Shown here one piece after another: positions 7,689-19,446 of a stretch of DNA of 64,000 nt. A program made the translations under genes and the position numbers. Positions within the stretch are counted from its first letter, which is position 1. Each line of letters starts with the position of its first letter. The stretch spans positions 283,807 to 347,806 of the forward strand of contig NZ_SLWL01000002.1 of assembly GCF_004342915.1 (NCBI RefSeq). The letters run 5' to 3'. The notes beneath the pieces are model-generated. The model worked only from the letters and a program-made list of their open reading frames with translations, searched no databases and was not told the DNA's origin. This DNA comes from Camelimonas lactis. GTDB taxonomy: Bacteria; Pseudomonadota; Alphaproteobacteria; Rhizobiales; Beijerinckiaceae.

Positions 7689-9398
7689 TCAGCGGCCCCG
7701 CTCTGGCGCGGCGCCCGGCGTTTCCGCCGCCTTCCCTGCAGGATACAGCTTTCGCGCATCTTCCAGGAACGCGCGGCGCGAAGATTCGCGTGTATAGAAC
7801 ATGTGGCCGCCAGGATAGACGCGCAATGGCGTGCGGTCGGCGCCGCCAATGGCCGGCAGGGAATCCAGGTCGAACTTCGACTGGAAGTACGGCGTGACCA
7901 GATCGCCATAGCCGTGAACGACCAGCACTTTCATCTTCGGATCAAGCGCCAGCGCGGCGCGCAGGTCGGAGAGCGCCTCGGGCGGACGCAAGCCGCCTCC
8001 CCAGTCCCAGCCGCGATTGACCCGGTCGGAGAGCAGGTGATAGCGCCCTTCCGGCCGCCAGCCGATGGTGCGGGTGATTTCATCGACCGCCGCGCTGGCC
8101 AGCGGCGCCTGGGCGCCGTCGAGAATCGGATCTTCGTTGCGGGCCATCAGGGACATGGGCCAGGGATCGGGCCCGCTGACATTGCCGTCATACTGGCTGA
8201 CCACCTCGTTCTGGCCCTTGCCGGTCCCGTCCCGCCGGAACTCACGCGAAAACGTGCGGCCGTCCAGGCGTCCGCCAAGCCGGGCCACCAGCGCCGGATC
8301 GAGGCCGGTGAATTCCGCCACCTTCGCGTTGATGCGGCGCTGGGCGTCCGCGTCGCGCGGTCCACGCAGCAGATCAGCCACATAGGGACCACGCGCGTAA
8401 TCCTCCGCCGCTTTCAGCGCCTCCGGCGTCAGCTTGCCGTCGCGCTCCAGCCGCGCCGCCGCCATGGACGGAAGCAGCGCCGCCTGGCCGATCACCGGAT
8501 CGGTCTGGGCGCCAAGACGGGCGAAATCAAGCACAGGCGACAGCATCACCACGCCGTTGACGCCGATGCCCTCGCCGGTCTGCAGGGCGCTGGCCAGCTT
8601 GGGGGCGCGAAAGCCGCCATAGCTTTCGCCGACGAGATATTTGGGCGACGTGAGCCGGCCAGTGTCCGTCAGATAACGGCTGACCACCCGGGCCAGCCCC
8701 TTGATGTCGCCGTCGACCGACCAGAAATTCTTGCGCAACGCCTCCTTGTCGCTGGCAAGCCGGCTGAAGCCCGTGCCGGGCGGATCGATGAACACCAGAT
8801 CGGTGAACGGCAGCCAGGTTTCAGGATTGTCGCGCAACAGCGGCGCATCGGAAGGCGCATCGCCCTGATTGCCGAAGCTGACGGTGCGCGGGCCAAGGGC
8901 GCCAAAGTTGAGCCAGGCCGACGAAGCGCCAGGGCCGCCGTTGAACACAAACGTGATGGGTCGCGCCGCCGCGCTTCCCCGCGCCCCGTCGCTGGCGGAT
9001 TTTGAACCATTGCCCGAGCCGGCTTTGTCGTCCGCATCCCGGCGCACGTAGGCCACGTAGGCCACCTCGGCCTGCAAGGCGCCGTTGGCGTCGCGCAGCG
9101 GAATGCTGCCGGCGGTCGTGACGTAGCGCAGTGGCTTGCCGGCGATATCGATTTCGCGAACAACGCTACGCGGCGCCGGCAGACGTTCGCGCGCCGCGCT
9201 GGCGTCCTGCGACGGGGATTGGGATTGGGGCTGTGCGGGGGATGATGGGCCAGCCGCCGGCGCGGCCGCTTCGTCCGCGGCGTGGGCGCCAGACAGGGTT
9301 GGGCCGGTCAGCATCGCGGCGACCATCAGGGCGGCCAGCACGGTTTTCACGGTTTCCGTCCGCCGCGCGTGGCGGCAATGGCGATCGACCGGCTGCAT
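7689..9398 (-). CDS. Exported S10-family serine carboxypeptidase-like protein
   Basis: The 569-residue product starts at the ATG at 9398, which follows a strong AAGGAAGG site; the frame is open further upstream. It has a long signal peptide (hydrophobic core LAALMVAAML, cleavage near GAHAA) and a Q/S/P/A-rich linker, so it is periplasmic or exported. The S10 fold is clear: VFNGGPGASSAW oxyanion segment, GESYGG nucleophile (Ser about 257), HGYGDLVTP (Asp about 493) and PGGHMFY (His about 530). The family releases C-terminal residues from peptides, usually at acid pH; the substrate here is unknown. A G/S-rich insert (KAGSGNGSKSASDGARGS) sits before the GGPG motif. Confidence 0.93.
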   Translation of the reverse strand: MQPVDRHCRHARRTETVKTVLAALMVAAMLTGPTLSGAHAADEAAAPAAGPSSPAQPQSQSPSQDASAARERLPAPRSVVREIDIAGKPLRYVTTAGSIPLRDANGALQAEVAYVAYVRRDADDKAGSGNGSKSASDGARGSAAARPITFVFNGGPGASSAWLNFGALGPRTVSFGNQGDAPSDAPLLRDNPETWLPFTDLVFIDPPGTGFSRLASDKEALRKNFWSVDGDIKGLARVVSRYLTDTGRLTSPKYLVGESYGGFRAPKLASALQTGEGIGVNGVVMLSPVLDFARLGAQTDPVIGQAALLPSMAAARLERDGKLTPEALKAAEDYARGPYVADLLRGPRDADAQRRINAKVAEFTGLDPALVARLGGRLDGRTFSREFRRDGTGKGQNEVVSQYDGNVSGPDPWPMSLMARNEDPILDGAQAPLASAAVDEITRTIGWRPEGRYHLLSDRVNRGWDWGGGLRPPEALSDLRAALALDPKMKVLVVHGYGDLVTPYFQSKFDLDSLPAIGGADRTPLRVYPGGHMFYTRESSRRAFLEDARKLYPAGKAAETPGAAPERGR

Positions 9399-9654
9399 GG
9401 CCTTCCTTTCGGTTGAGAAGCTGACGTGGGAACCGCTCGCGGCGCACAATGGACGGCGTGCGCCTGCCGGAAGCGGCCTCACCGTTCATATGGGATCGCG
9501 GATGGGATCCACCATGCCAGCCGGCTCCGGCAAGAACGGGGTGCGACAGCCGCGAACTGCGTGGGACTTCATATGACTGTTCAGGAACCCTGCCCCGATT
9601 CAGGGGCGGAAGTTTGACGGGCGGCTCCAGCTGGCGCGCGCAACCAGGGCCGGC

Positions 9655-10107
9655 TCAGGCCTTTTTCTCCCAGCGCCCCTGATCGTTCTGTTGCCAATAG
9701 GTCGCATCAGCGCCAAGCGCCTTCACCTTGCGCCAGTCCTCGCGCGCCGCCGACAGCGCTGCTTCATCGGCGCCGTCGAACATCAGCACGACGCGCTCCC
9801 AGGCCGAAAGATCGTCCGGCGCCCGGGCCCCATGGACCAGGAAGCGGACGTTCGCGTTGTTGGGATTGCCAGGCTCGCAGACCAGCGCCACCGGCTGGCT
9901 GGCGATGTCCGGCTCCCGGGCGGAACCGTGGGGCAGGAAGCTGTCGTCGGAAAACGTCCACAGGTGATCATCGAGCGCGGCCATGCGCTGCTCATCGCCC
10001 GCCTCCACCACCACGCGCCAGCCCCGCTCCAGACTGCGCAACAGCAGCCCGGGCAACACCGCCTCAACGGGCTGCCGCTGCAAATGGTAGAACAGAACTT
10101 CCGCCAT
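9655..10107 (-). CDS. holC: DNA polymerase III subunit chi
   Basis: HolC (chi) links the clamp-loader complex to single-strand-binding protein at the replication fork. The 150-residue protein starts MAEVLFYHLQ and has the family segments WTFSDDSFLPHG and RVVLMFDGADEAAL. It lies 114 bases downstream of pepA on the same strand, the pairing seen across the order. There is no separate psi (holD) gene nearby. Confidence 0.93.
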   Translation of the reverse strand: MAEVLFYHLQRQPVEAVLPGLLLRSLERGWRVVVEAGDEQRMAALDDHLWTFSDDSFLPHGSAREPDIASQPVALVCEPGNPNNANVRFLVHGARAPDDLSAWERVVLMFDGADEAALSAAREDWRKVKALGADATYWQQNDQGRWEKKA

Positions 10108-10221
10108 CCGTGGTCCGTTCCTTTGGGCCGCCCTGAAGGCAGGCGCCGGAGTTGCGCCCGCCAGTCCGGGTCTTCCCGCCGCCTGTCAGGGCGCTCCCGC
10201 CCCGACAGGGGGCGCCGCGCC

Positions 10222-11835
<1,614 letters not shown>

Positions 11836-12359
11836 GAAACCCTCGATCCGGGCCGGGCTCCGTCTGGGGCTCCGGTCTTTCCTGCTGAATTGCATTCCCT
11901 GACGCGAAACCAGGCCGCCCCGACCGCTTCCACGCCCAACCATGACATACTTATAACCGCATGCCCGGCGCCCGTAAGGCGCCGCCATCCGCATTTGACG
12001 ACGCCCCCGGGGCCAGCGAAGCGCCCGGAGCGCGGCGCCTTGAAAAGGCCTTTTGCGCTTGCGCAACTTCCGCCGCAAGCCGGCCGACCCGGACACACAG
12101 CCCCGGACAGGCGCCGCCCCTCTTAACGTGACGCCCGCGCCAGGCTACAGGCAGTGGGATGCATTTGAAGCAAAGAGACACGGGCTCTTCAACAGGGGCT
12201 TCGCCGGAGCGACGCCATTCCGGCGACAACGTTTCCTTCAGGCGGCGCGATTACCATGACGCCTGAAACCGCCGTCGCGGCAGCTCCTGTCGCGACATGC
12301 CCGTCAAACCTGAACGGAAGCTTGCGCCATCAGGGGGCAAAAGGTCCAGAGCACGCCGC
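11836..12359. other. Divergent intergenic region between pepA and lptF
   Basis: 524 bases without a credible gene. It should hold the promoters of pepA-holC (minus) and of the lptF-lptG-lptD-pdxA-rsmA unit (plus). Only a weak pepA promoter (11950-11977) could be picked out. The lptF frame is open from 12297, but this upstream part is not like LptF. Confidence 0.55.
11950..11977 (-). promoter_or_regulatory. Weak candidate promoter of pepA
   Basis: On the minus strand TTACGG (11972-11977) and TATAAG (11950-11955) are 16 bases apart, about 115 bases before the pepA ATG. Confidence 0.3.
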
Positions 12360-13523
12360 ATGACACTGATCGAACGCTATATTTTCCGGAACGTCCTGAC
12401 CGGCTTCATCAGTTGCCTGCTGGCGCTGACCCTGGTGATCTGGATCACCGAGGCGCTGAAACAGATGGACCTGCTGACCGGCAAGGGCCAGACCATCTGG
12501 GTGTTTTTCACCGTCACCGCCCTGTCGCTGCCGGCGCTGATCACCGTGATCGCGCCGGTCGCCCTGTTCATCGGCGCCGTTTACGCCCTGAACAAGCTGA
12601 ACGGCGACTCGGAGCTGATCGTCATGAGCGCCGCGGGCGTATCGCCCGGCCGCCTGCTGCGGCCGTTCGGCTACGCCTCCCTCGCGGTGGCGCTGCTGAC
12701 GGGCTGGATGACCATCTGGCTGATGCCCAACAGCTTCCAGGGCCTGCGCGACCTGGTGACCAACATCCGCGCCGATTTCGTCGCCAATATCGTCAAGCCG
12801 GGACAGTTCACGGCGCTCGATAGCGGCGTGACCTTCCATTACCGGGAACGGCAGGGAAACACGCTGCTCGGCATCTTCTTCCAGGACCGGCGCGAGCAGG
12901 GCAAGACCTCGATCTATCTGGCCCAGCGCGGCCAGACGGTGGAGCTGGACGGCCAGAGCTACCTGGTGCTGGAGAAAGGCTCGATCCAGCGTCAGGACGG
13001 CGGTAACGGCGACAACTCGATTGTCAACTTCGACCGCTACGCCATTGATCTTTCAGCATTTGGCGGCGAAGGCGGCGAAGTCGTGTACAAGCCGCGCGAG
13101 CGTTCGACCTCGGACCTGCTCAACCCCAATGTGAACGACGGCTATTACAAGATGCAGGCCGGCCGCTTCCGCGCCGAGTTGCACGACCGCTTCGCCGCGC
13201 CGCTCTATCCGGTGGCCTTCATGCTGATCGCCTTCGCCGCCCTGGGCCAGGCCCGCACCACCCGCCAGGGGCGCGGCTTCGCCATGATCATGGCGCTGGT
13301 CGGCGTGGTGGCGGTGCGCGTGCTGGGCTTCCTCGCCTCGTCGGCGGCGGTGCGCTCGCCGGCGGGCGTCATCGGCATCTACGCGGCGCCGCTGCTGGGG
13401 AGTTTTTTCGCCCTGTTGCTGATCTTTTTCCCCGACCGGGTCGCCGTATTGACCGACCGCCTCGACGCCGCACGGGCGCGCCTTGCGGCGCGCCTGCCCG
13501 CCCTGCCGCTGCGGCGCGCCTGA
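12360..13523 (+). CDS. lptF: LPS export ABC transporter permease LptF
   Basis: LptF is one of the two inner-membrane permeases of the LptB2FG complex that extracts lipopolysaccharide and pushes it onto the Lpt bridge. The 387-residue product starts MTLIERYIFRNVLTGF, the normal LptF start; an ATG at 12297 would add 21 basic residues. It has the expected topology: two or three N-terminal membrane helices, a periplasmic beta-jellyroll domain (about residues 130-270), and three C-terminal helices (PVAFMLIAFAALGQAR onward). lptG starts 16 bases later. The ATPase LptB is not encoded here. Confidence 0.95.
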   Translation: MTLIERYIFRNVLTGFISCLLALTLVIWITEALKQMDLLTGKGQTIWVFFTVTALSLPALITVIAPVALFIGAVYALNKLNGDSELIVMSAAGVSPGRLLRPFGYASLAVALLTGWMTIWLMPNSFQGLRDLVTNIRADFVANIVKPGQFTALDSGVTFHYRERQGNTLLGIFFQDRREQGKTSIYLAQRGQTVELDGQSYLVLEKGSIQRQDGGNGDNSIVNFDRYAIDLSAFGGEGGEVVYKPRERSTSDLLNPNVNDGYYKMQAGRFRAELHDRFAAPLYPVAFMLIAFAALGQARTTRQGRGFAMIMALVGVVAVRVLGFLASSAAVRSPAGVIGIYAAPLLGSFFALLLIFFPDRVAVLTDRLDAARARLAARLPALPLRRA

Positions 13524-13539
13524 TGAGCACCCCCCGCGC

Positions 13540-14628
13540 ATGATCATCGGACCCACGCTTGGCCGCTATTTCGCGCGCCATTTCATCCGCGCCGTGCTGA
13601 TCGTTTTCGGCACGGTGTTCGCCCTGATCTACACCCTCGACCTGGTGGAGCTGATGCGCCGGGCCGGCGACGCCGAGGGCGCCTCCACCTCGATGATGGC
13701 GATGCTGGCCCTGTTCCGCACCCCGGCGGTGGCGGAGCAGGTGCTGCCATTCGCCATCCTGTTCGGCGCCATGGCGACGCTGCTCAACCTCAGCCGCAAG
13801 CTGGAGCTGGTGATCGCCCGCGCCGCCGGCGTGTCGGCGTGGGAGTTCCTGCAACCGCCCGTGCTGGTGGCGTTGCTGGTCGGCATCGTCGCCATCACCG
13901 TCTACAATCCCTTCGCCGCCCATCTCAAACAGCACGCCTCCAGGGTGGAGGCCCGCATTTTCGCCAAGAGCCAGAAGTTCCAGCCCGGCAAGGAGCAGTG
14001 GCTGCGCGAGCGGCGGCCGGAGGGCGAGGTCATCATCCGCGCCGACCAGGTGATCGAGAACTCCACGACCCTCAACCGGGTGACGTTTTTCAACTTCAAT
14101 CCGGACGGCAGCTTCCGCGATCGCATCGAGGCCAGGACCGCAACCCTGGAACATGGTTACTGGAATGTTGCCGATGGCCGGGTGATCTCGGCGGGCGCGC
14201 CGCCGCAGCCGTTTTCCACGAAACGGATCGCCAGTTCGCTCGACGCCGATCAGGTGCGGCAGGCGTTCACGCCGCCGGAAAGCGTGCCTTTATGGCAACT
14301 TCCACAGGTTATCGAGCGCACGGAAAAAGCTGGTCTGGATGCAACGGCTTACCGGCTCCAGCTCGACGTGCTGATCGCCCGGCCGATGCTGTTTGTCGCG
14401 ATGGTGCTCGTGGCGGCGTCATTTTCCTTAAGGTTTTTCCGATTTGGTGGCGTCGCCAAAATGGTTCTCAGTGGTGTCGTCGCCGGCTTCGTGCTTTATG
14501 TGGCGACTGAGCTCATGCAGGACCTTGGCGGCTCCGGTATGTTGGGAACGGCGGTGGCCGCCTGGTTCCCCGCGGTCACCGGCGCGCTCCTGGGCGTGCT
14601 CGCCCTCCTCTATCAGGAGGACGGCTGA
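13540..14628 (+). CDS. lptG: LPS export ABC transporter permease LptG
   Basis: Partner permease of LptF. The 362-residue protein begins MIIGPTLGRYFARHF; the frame overlaps the end of lptF, but the ATG at 13540 is the family start. N-terminal membrane helices with the FAILFGAMATLLNLSRK coupling region are followed by the periplasmic jellyroll, and the C-terminal half has the FSLRFFRFGGVAKMVLSG stretch and YVATELMQDLG typical of LptG. It is separated from lptD by a 242-base gap holding a tandem repeat. Confidence 0.95.
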   Translation: MIIGPTLGRYFARHFIRAVLIVFGTVFALIYTLDLVELMRRAGDAEGASTSMMAMLALFRTPAVAEQVLPFAILFGAMATLLNLSRKLELVIARAAGVSAWEFLQPPVLVALLVGIVAITVYNPFAAHLKQHASRVEARIFAKSQKFQPGKEQWLRERRPEGEVIIRADQVIENSTTLNRVTFFNFNPDGSFRDRIEARTATLEHGYWNVADGRVISAGAPPQPFSTKRIASSLDADQVRQAFTPPESVPLWQLPQVIERTEKAGLDATAYRLQLDVLIARPMLFVAMVLVAASFSLRFFRFGGVAKMVLSGVVAGFVLYVATELMQDLGGSGMLGTAVAAWFPAVTGALLGVLALLYQEDG

Positions 14629-14699
14629 ACCCGGGCGCCCGGGGCGGACGGCCCCGCGCGCAACCGCCTGGGTCCAGGGGCCATTCGCGCCAGGGTTTC

Positions 14700-14752
14700 T
14701 GGCGCAAAGGTCCCTGGCGCAAAGGTCCTTGGCGCAAAGGTCCCTGGCGAAG
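14700..14752. repeat. Tandem 15-bp repeat, three and a half copies, between lptG and lptD
   Basis: Units TGGCGCAAAGGTCCC (14700-14714), TGGCGCAAAGGTCCT (14715-14729), TGGCGCAAAGGTCCC (14730-14744) and a partial copy (14745-14752) lie head to tail. They sit upstream of the lptD start codon at 14871 and could affect its expression. Confidence 0.9.
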
Positions 14753-14870
14753 GACCCCCGGCGCGACAGCGCCCACGCTTAACCGGCCGCCGCCGCGAGG
14801 CGACGTCCCAGCACACGGCGTCCACGGCGGACTTTGAAGTCCTCGCCCGCGGACGGGATGGAACGGCAGT

Positions 14871-17393
14871 ATGAAGTCACGGATTGGCATGGTTGCGTTG
14901 AGGGCGATCGCAGCGGTTCTGCTGACGAGCGCGGCCCCGTGCGTCCTGTCGGCCCAGACCCTGAACGACGCGCTGCAAGCGAAGTCACAGAAGCAATCGG
15001 GCGAGAAGGACAAGCTGCTCGTGGAAGCGGGCGAGCTGGTCTACAACAACGACAAGAACACGGTATCGGCCGTGGGCGACGTGCACCTGTACTACCAGGG
15101 CCGCACCCTGCAGGCGGATTCCGTCACCTATGACCGCAACTCCCGCCGCGTGTTCGCCACCGGCAACGCCCGCATCACCGAGGCGGACGGCACGGTCATC
15201 ACCGGCGACCGGTTCGAACTCACCGACAATTTCAAGGACGGCTTCATCGACTCGTTGCGCGTGAAGCGCACGGGCGTGTTCGCCGGCAAAACCGTCACCA
15301 CCCGTTTCACCGCCCCCCGGGCCGAGCGCACCGCCGGCGAAACCATGGTGTTCGACAAGGGCACCTACACCGCCTGCGAACCCTGCGCCGAAAAGCCGGA
15401 CAGGCCGCCGCTGTGGCAGGTGCGCGCCGCGAAGATCATCCACAAGAACGAAGAGCGGATGATCTATTACGAGGACGCCACGATTGAGTTCGCCGGCATC
15501 CCGATGGCGTACATTCCGTACATGTCCGCGCCGGATCCGACGGTGAAGCGCAAGACCGGCTTCCTGTCGCCGCGCTTCATCGCGACCTCGGCCACCGGCT
15601 ATGGCGTGGCGCTGCCGTACTTCATCAATATCGCCCCCAACATGGACCTGACCCTGACGCCGACCTACATGACGCGGCAGGGCTTCCTGGGCATGGCCGA
15701 ATGGCGCCACCGGCTCGAAACCGGCAGCTACAACGTCCGCGTGGCGGGCATTTTCCAGCAGGACAAGGACGCCTTTCTCGCCTCGCCCATCGGCCCGCGC
15801 GACAAGGACTTCCGCGGCTCCATCGAGAGCGCCGGCCGCTTCTACATCAACGACAAATGGCAGTACGGCTGGGATGTCGCCCTGCTGAGCGACAAGTGGT
15901 TCCTCGACAACTACAAGATCAAGTCGGAAAGCCTCTCGACCACCTATTTCCGTGAATCGACCTCGACGGTATTTCTCACCGGCAAGGGGGAACAGGGCTT
16001 CTTCGACCTGCGCGCCTATTACTTCAAGGCCCTGTCGAGCCTTGACTGGCAGAAGCAGCAGCCGGTGGTCCACCCGGTGCTCGACTACAACAAGTCCTTC
16101 AACGCGCCGGAATGGCTTGGCGGCCAGATCACCGTCGACACCAATGTCACCAGCCTCAGCCGCGACCAGGCGTTCTTCCAGCAGACGCCGGACATGCTGA
16201 ACAACTGGCTCGGCTACTATTCGAACTGCGCCGTCTACGAGAAGGGCCGCTGCATCATGCGCGGCATGGCCGGAACCTATTCACGCGCCAGCGCCGAGGT
16301 GTCGTGGAAGCGCAAGTTCATCGACCCGTTCGGCCAGGTGTGGATGCCGTTCGCCTCCATGCGGGTTGACGGAACCTGGACGCGCGTCGATCTGGACGGT
16401 CCGCTGAACAGCAAGATCCCGAACTTCATGGATCCTGATCCGGACGTGCTCGGCCGCGTCATGCCGGCGGTGGGCCTGGAGTATCGCTACCCCTTCGTGG
16501 CGACGACCTCGGGCGGCCTGACCCACACCATCGAGCCCATCGCCCAGATCGTGGCGCGCCCCAACGAGACGCGCATCGGCAAGCTGCCGAACGAGGACGC
16601 CCAGAGCCTGGTGTTCGACGACACGACCCTGTTCGAGTGGAACAAGTTCTCCGGCTATGACCGCGTCGAAGGCGGCGTGCGCCTGAACTACGGCCTGAAA
16701 TACGCCGTGACCACCGAAGGCGGCGCCTACGCCGACATGCTGTTCGGCCAGTCGGTGCAGCTCGCCGGCAAGAACTCCTTCTCGGAAGGTTATCGCGACC
16801 CGAGCAACACCGGCCTCGACTCCGGCCTCGACCGCCAGGCGTCCGATTATGTGGGCCGCGTCCATATCCAGCCCAACAGCCGCTATTCGTTCACCGCGCG
16901 GGGCAGATTCGACCAGGAAACCTTCGCGCTGAAGCGGATGGAGCTGACCAGCAGCATGAACTTCGGCGCCATGCAGGCCAGCCTGACCTATGGTCAGTAC
17001 GCCGCGCAGCCGGCGCTGGGCTATGCGGTGCGTCGCCAGGGTCTGGCGCCGTCGCTGAGCTATCAGGTCACCCAGAACTGGCGCCTGAATGGCAGCGTGC
17101 TGTTCGACCTGAGCGCCCAGAAGAACGCCAGCCAGTACTTCATGTCCAACCCGCTGGCCACCAGCTACGTCAAGGCGCCGTTCGGTTCGATCGCCTCCAC
17201 ATCGTTCGGCGTGCAGTACCAGGACGAGTGCACCACCTTCGCCGTGGTCTACACCAACACCTACAACGATCCGACCACGGGCGTGCGCACCAACAACCAG
17301 AGCATCATGCTCAAGCTTGAGCTGACGACGCTGGGCGCGGTGCAGCTCAGCCAGTCGGTCGGCAATTCGACGCGCGACGGCGTCTCGCCATGA
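14871..17393 (+). CDS. lptD: LPS assembly outer-membrane protein LptD
   Basis: LptD forms with LptE the outer-membrane translocon that inserts lipopolysaccharide in the outer leaflet. The 840-residue product has a signal peptide (cleavage near VLSAQT), an N-terminal OstA/LptA-like beta-taco domain ([20 protein letters not shown] through about residue 200), and a large C-terminal beta-barrel with the family segments FLSPRF and EYRYPF. CEPC (about residue 168) and later cysteines provide candidates for the disulfides that activate LptD. Its stop codon overlaps the pdxA start (ATGA). The periplasmic chaperone gene surA, normally next, is absent. Confidence 0.96.
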   Translation: MKSRIGMVALRAIAAVLLTSAAPCVLSAQTLNDALQAKSQKQSGEKDKLLVEAGELVYNNDKNTVSAVGDVHLYYQGRTLQADSVTYDRNSRRVFATGNARITEADGTVITGDRFELTDNFKDGFIDSLRVKRTGVFAGKTVTTRFTAPRAERTAGETMVFDKGTYTACEPCAEKPDRPPLWQVRAAKIIHKNEERMIYYEDATIEFAGIPMAYIPYMSAPDPTVKRKTGFLSPRFIATSATGYGVALPYFINIAPNMDLTLTPTYMTRQGFLGMAEWRHRLETGSYNVRVAGIFQQDKDAFLASPIGPRDKDFRGSIESAGRFYINDKWQYGWDVALLSDKWFLDNYKIKSESLSTTYFRESTSTVFLTGKGEQGFFDLRAYYFKALSSLDWQKQQPVVHPVLDYNKSFNAPEWLGGQITVDTNVTSLSRDQAFFQQTPDMLNNWLGYYSNCAVYEKGRCIMRGMAGTYSRASAEVSWKRKFIDPFGQVWMPFASMRVDGTWTRVDLDGPLNSKIPNFMDPDPDVLGRVMPAVGLEYRYPFVATTSGGLTHTIEPIAQIVARPNETRIGKLPNEDAQSLVFDDTTLFEWNKFSGYDRVEGGVRLNYGLKYAVTTEGGAYADMLFGQSVQLAGKNSFSEGYRDPSNTGLDSGLDRQASDYVGRVHIQPNSRYSFTARGRFDQETFALKRMELTSSMNFGAMQASLTYGQYAAQPALGYAVRRQGLAPSLSYQVTQNWRLNGSVLFDLSAQKNASQYFMSNPLATSYVKAPFGSIASTSFGVQYQDECTTFAVVYTNTYNDPTTGVRTNNQSIMLKLELTTLGAVQLSQSVGNSTRDGVSP

Positions 17394-18406
17394 CGCAGGG
17401 CGGCGCGCTGGCGCTCACCATGGGCGATCCCGCCGGGATCGGCCCGGAGATCGCCGTGGCCGCCTGGCTTCAGCGCCAGCAACTGCCGCCGTTCTTTGTG
17501 GTTGGCGACGCCAGCGCGATGACCCAGGCGGCGCGCGCCCGGGGCGTCGAGGTCGCGGTTCTGTCCGCGCCTCCTGGCGTCGGCGAGCTTCCGGCGGAAC
17601 GGCTGCCGCTGCTGCCGGTGAACGCAGCGTCTGCGCCCGCTATTCCTGGCCAGCCTGATCCGGCCAATGCGGCGGCCACCATCGCCGCCATTACCGGGGC
17701 GGTCGCCCTGGCGCTGAGCGGCGCGGCGGCGGGCGTGGTCACCAATCCCATCGCCAAATCGGTGCTGTACGCGGCCGGTTTCCGTCATCCGGGGCACACC
17801 GAATTCCTCGCAGAACTGTGCGCTGACGACGCCGGCCAGGCGCCGACGCCGGTGATGATGTTATGGTGCGAAGAACTGGCCGTGGTTCCCGTCACCATTC
17901 ATATTCCGCTGGCGGAGGTTCCGCGCCGGCTCACCACAGCGTCGATCATCGAGACCGGGCGCATCGTGGCGCGCGATCTGGCGCAACGTTTTGGCGTCGC
18001 CCGCCCGAGACTGGCGGTGGCGGGGCTCAATCCGCATGCCGGCGAGAACGGGGCGCTGGGCGCGGAAGACGCCGCCGTGGTCGCGCCGGCGGTCGCCGCG
18101 TTGCAGGCCGCGGGTATTGACGCCTTCGGACCGCTGCCGGCCGACACCATGTTCCACGCCCGGGCGCGCGCCGGCTATGACGCGGCGTTGTGCATGTATC
18201 ACGATCAGGCGCTGATCCCGATCAAGACCATCGCCTTCGATGAGGGCGTCAACGTCACCCTCGGCCTGCCGGTTATCCGCACCTCGCCAGACCATGGCAC
18301 GGCGTTCGATATCGCAGGAAAGGGCGTGGCGCGGCCAGACAGCCTGATGGCCGCCCTGCGTCTCGCCGGGCGACTGGCCGGCGCCAGCGGAGCCGCCCGC
18401 CCATGA
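17390..18406 (+). CDS. pdxA: 4-hydroxythreonine-4-phosphate dehydrogenase
   Basis: PdxA oxidises 4-phosphohydroxy-threonine in the DXP-dependent synthesis of pyridoxal phosphate. The 338-residue protein begins [20 protein letters not shown] and has the family segments [37 protein letters not shown] and [13 protein letters not shown], which supply the metal-binding histidines and the phosphate site, and it ends with [14 protein letters not shown]. The start overlaps the lptD stop and its own stop overlaps the rsmA start, both as ATGA, so the three genes are translationally coupled. Confidence 0.97.
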   Translation: MTQGGALALTMGDPAGIGPEIAVAAWLQRQQLPPFFVVGDASAMTQAARARGVEVAVLSAPPGVGELPAERLPLLPVNAASAPAIPGQPDPANAAATIAAITGAVALALSGAAAGVVTNPIAKSVLYAAGFRHPGHTEFLAELCADDAGQAPTPVMMLWCEELAVVPVTIHIPLAEVPRRLTTASIIETGRIVARDLAQRFGVARPRLAVAGLNPHAGENGALGAEDAAVVAPAVAALQAAGIDAFGPLPADTMFHARARAGYDAALCMYHDQALIPIKTIAFDEGVNVTLGLPVIRTSPDHGTAFDIAGKGVARPDSLMAALRLAGRLAGASGAARP

Positions 18407-19263
18407 TCGACGCCCTTCCCCCCCTGCGCGAGGTCGTGGCCGCCCACGGGCTGGAGCCGCGCAAGTCGCTGGGCCAGAATTTCCTGTTCGACCTGAACCT
18501 GACCGCCAAAATCGCCCGCGCTTCCGGCCCACTGGATGGCGTCACGGTGATCGAGGTGGGGCCAGGCCCTGGCGGCCTGACCCGGGCCCTGCTTGCTGGC
18601 GGCGCCCGTGAAGTCATCGCCATTGAGCGCGACCAGCGCTGCCTGCCGGCGCTTGAACAGATCGCCGCCCATTATCCGGGGCGCCTGCGGGTGATCAACG
18701 ATGACGCGCTGAAGGTGGATTTCGCCGCCCTCGCCGGCCCCGGCGCCGGGCCGCTGCGCATCGTCGCCAACCTGCCCTACAATGTGGGCACGGCGCTGCT
18801 GATTGGCTGGATCACCACGGAGGCATGGCCGCCGGCGTGGGAGTCGCTGACGCTGATGTTCCAGCGCGAGGTGGCGGAGCGTATCGTCGCCGGGCCGTCG
18901 GCTCCGAACGACTACGGCCGGCTCGGCGTCCTGTGCGGCTGGCGCACCGAGGCGCAAATCCTCTTCGACGTGCCCCCCGCCGCCTTCACGCCGCCGCCGA
19001 AGGTCATGTCGTCCGTGGTGCGCATCACGCCGCGCCCGACGCCGGAGCCGTGCCGGCTTGCGGCGCTGGAGGCGGTGACCCAGGCGGCGTTCGGCCAGCG
19101 CCGCAAGATGCTGCGGCAGAGCCTCAAAGGGGTAAGCGGCGACCCGCTGGCCTTGCTGGCGCGCGCCGGCATCGACCAGACCGCCCGCCCGGAGACGGTC
19201 CCCGTCACGGGGTTCGTGCGCCTTGCCAATGAGCGTGAAGCCATGCTGGCGGAAAGCGCCTGA
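18403..19263 (+). CDS. rsmA: 16S rRNA (adenine1518/1519-N6)-dimethyltransferase
   Basis: RsmA (KsgA) dimethylates two adjacent adenines in the 3' hairpin of 16S rRNA late in small-subunit assembly. The 286-residue protein has the N-terminal [10 protein letters not shown] motif, SAM-binding [13 protein letters not shown], and the catalytic [11 protein letters not shown] motif, followed by a C-terminal helical domain with [13 protein letters not shown]. The start overlaps the pdxA stop by ATGA. It is the last gene of the lpt-pdxA-rsmA unit and converges on gmk. Confidence 0.97.
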   Translation: MIDALPPLREVVAAHGLEPRKSLGQNFLFDLNLTAKIARASGPLDGVTVIEVGPGPGGLTRALLAGGAREVIAIERDQRCLPALEQIAAHYPGRLRVINDDALKVDFAALAGPGAGPLRIVANLPYNVGTALLIGWITTEAWPPAWESLTLMFQREVAERIVAGPSAPNDYGRLGVLCGWRTEAQILFDVPPAAFTPPPKVMSSVVRITPRPTPEPCRLAALEAVTQAAFGQRRKMLRQSLKGVSGDPLALLARAGIDQTARPETVPVTGFVRLANEREAMLAESA

Positions 19264-19446
19264 AGCTCAGCCCGAAAGCCGCGCCGTCCGGGCGCGCGCG
19301 TTTAACCTGGAGCACGCGCATTTAAACGGCGCGCCATTTTCTCCATCGCCCTGCCGCCGCGTTTCGCATGCGGCTGGCCACTCATGGATGGACAGATGGC
19401 GACGCCTGGCGCGCAACTGTCCTTGGGGTCCGCCCGGGATCGCGCC

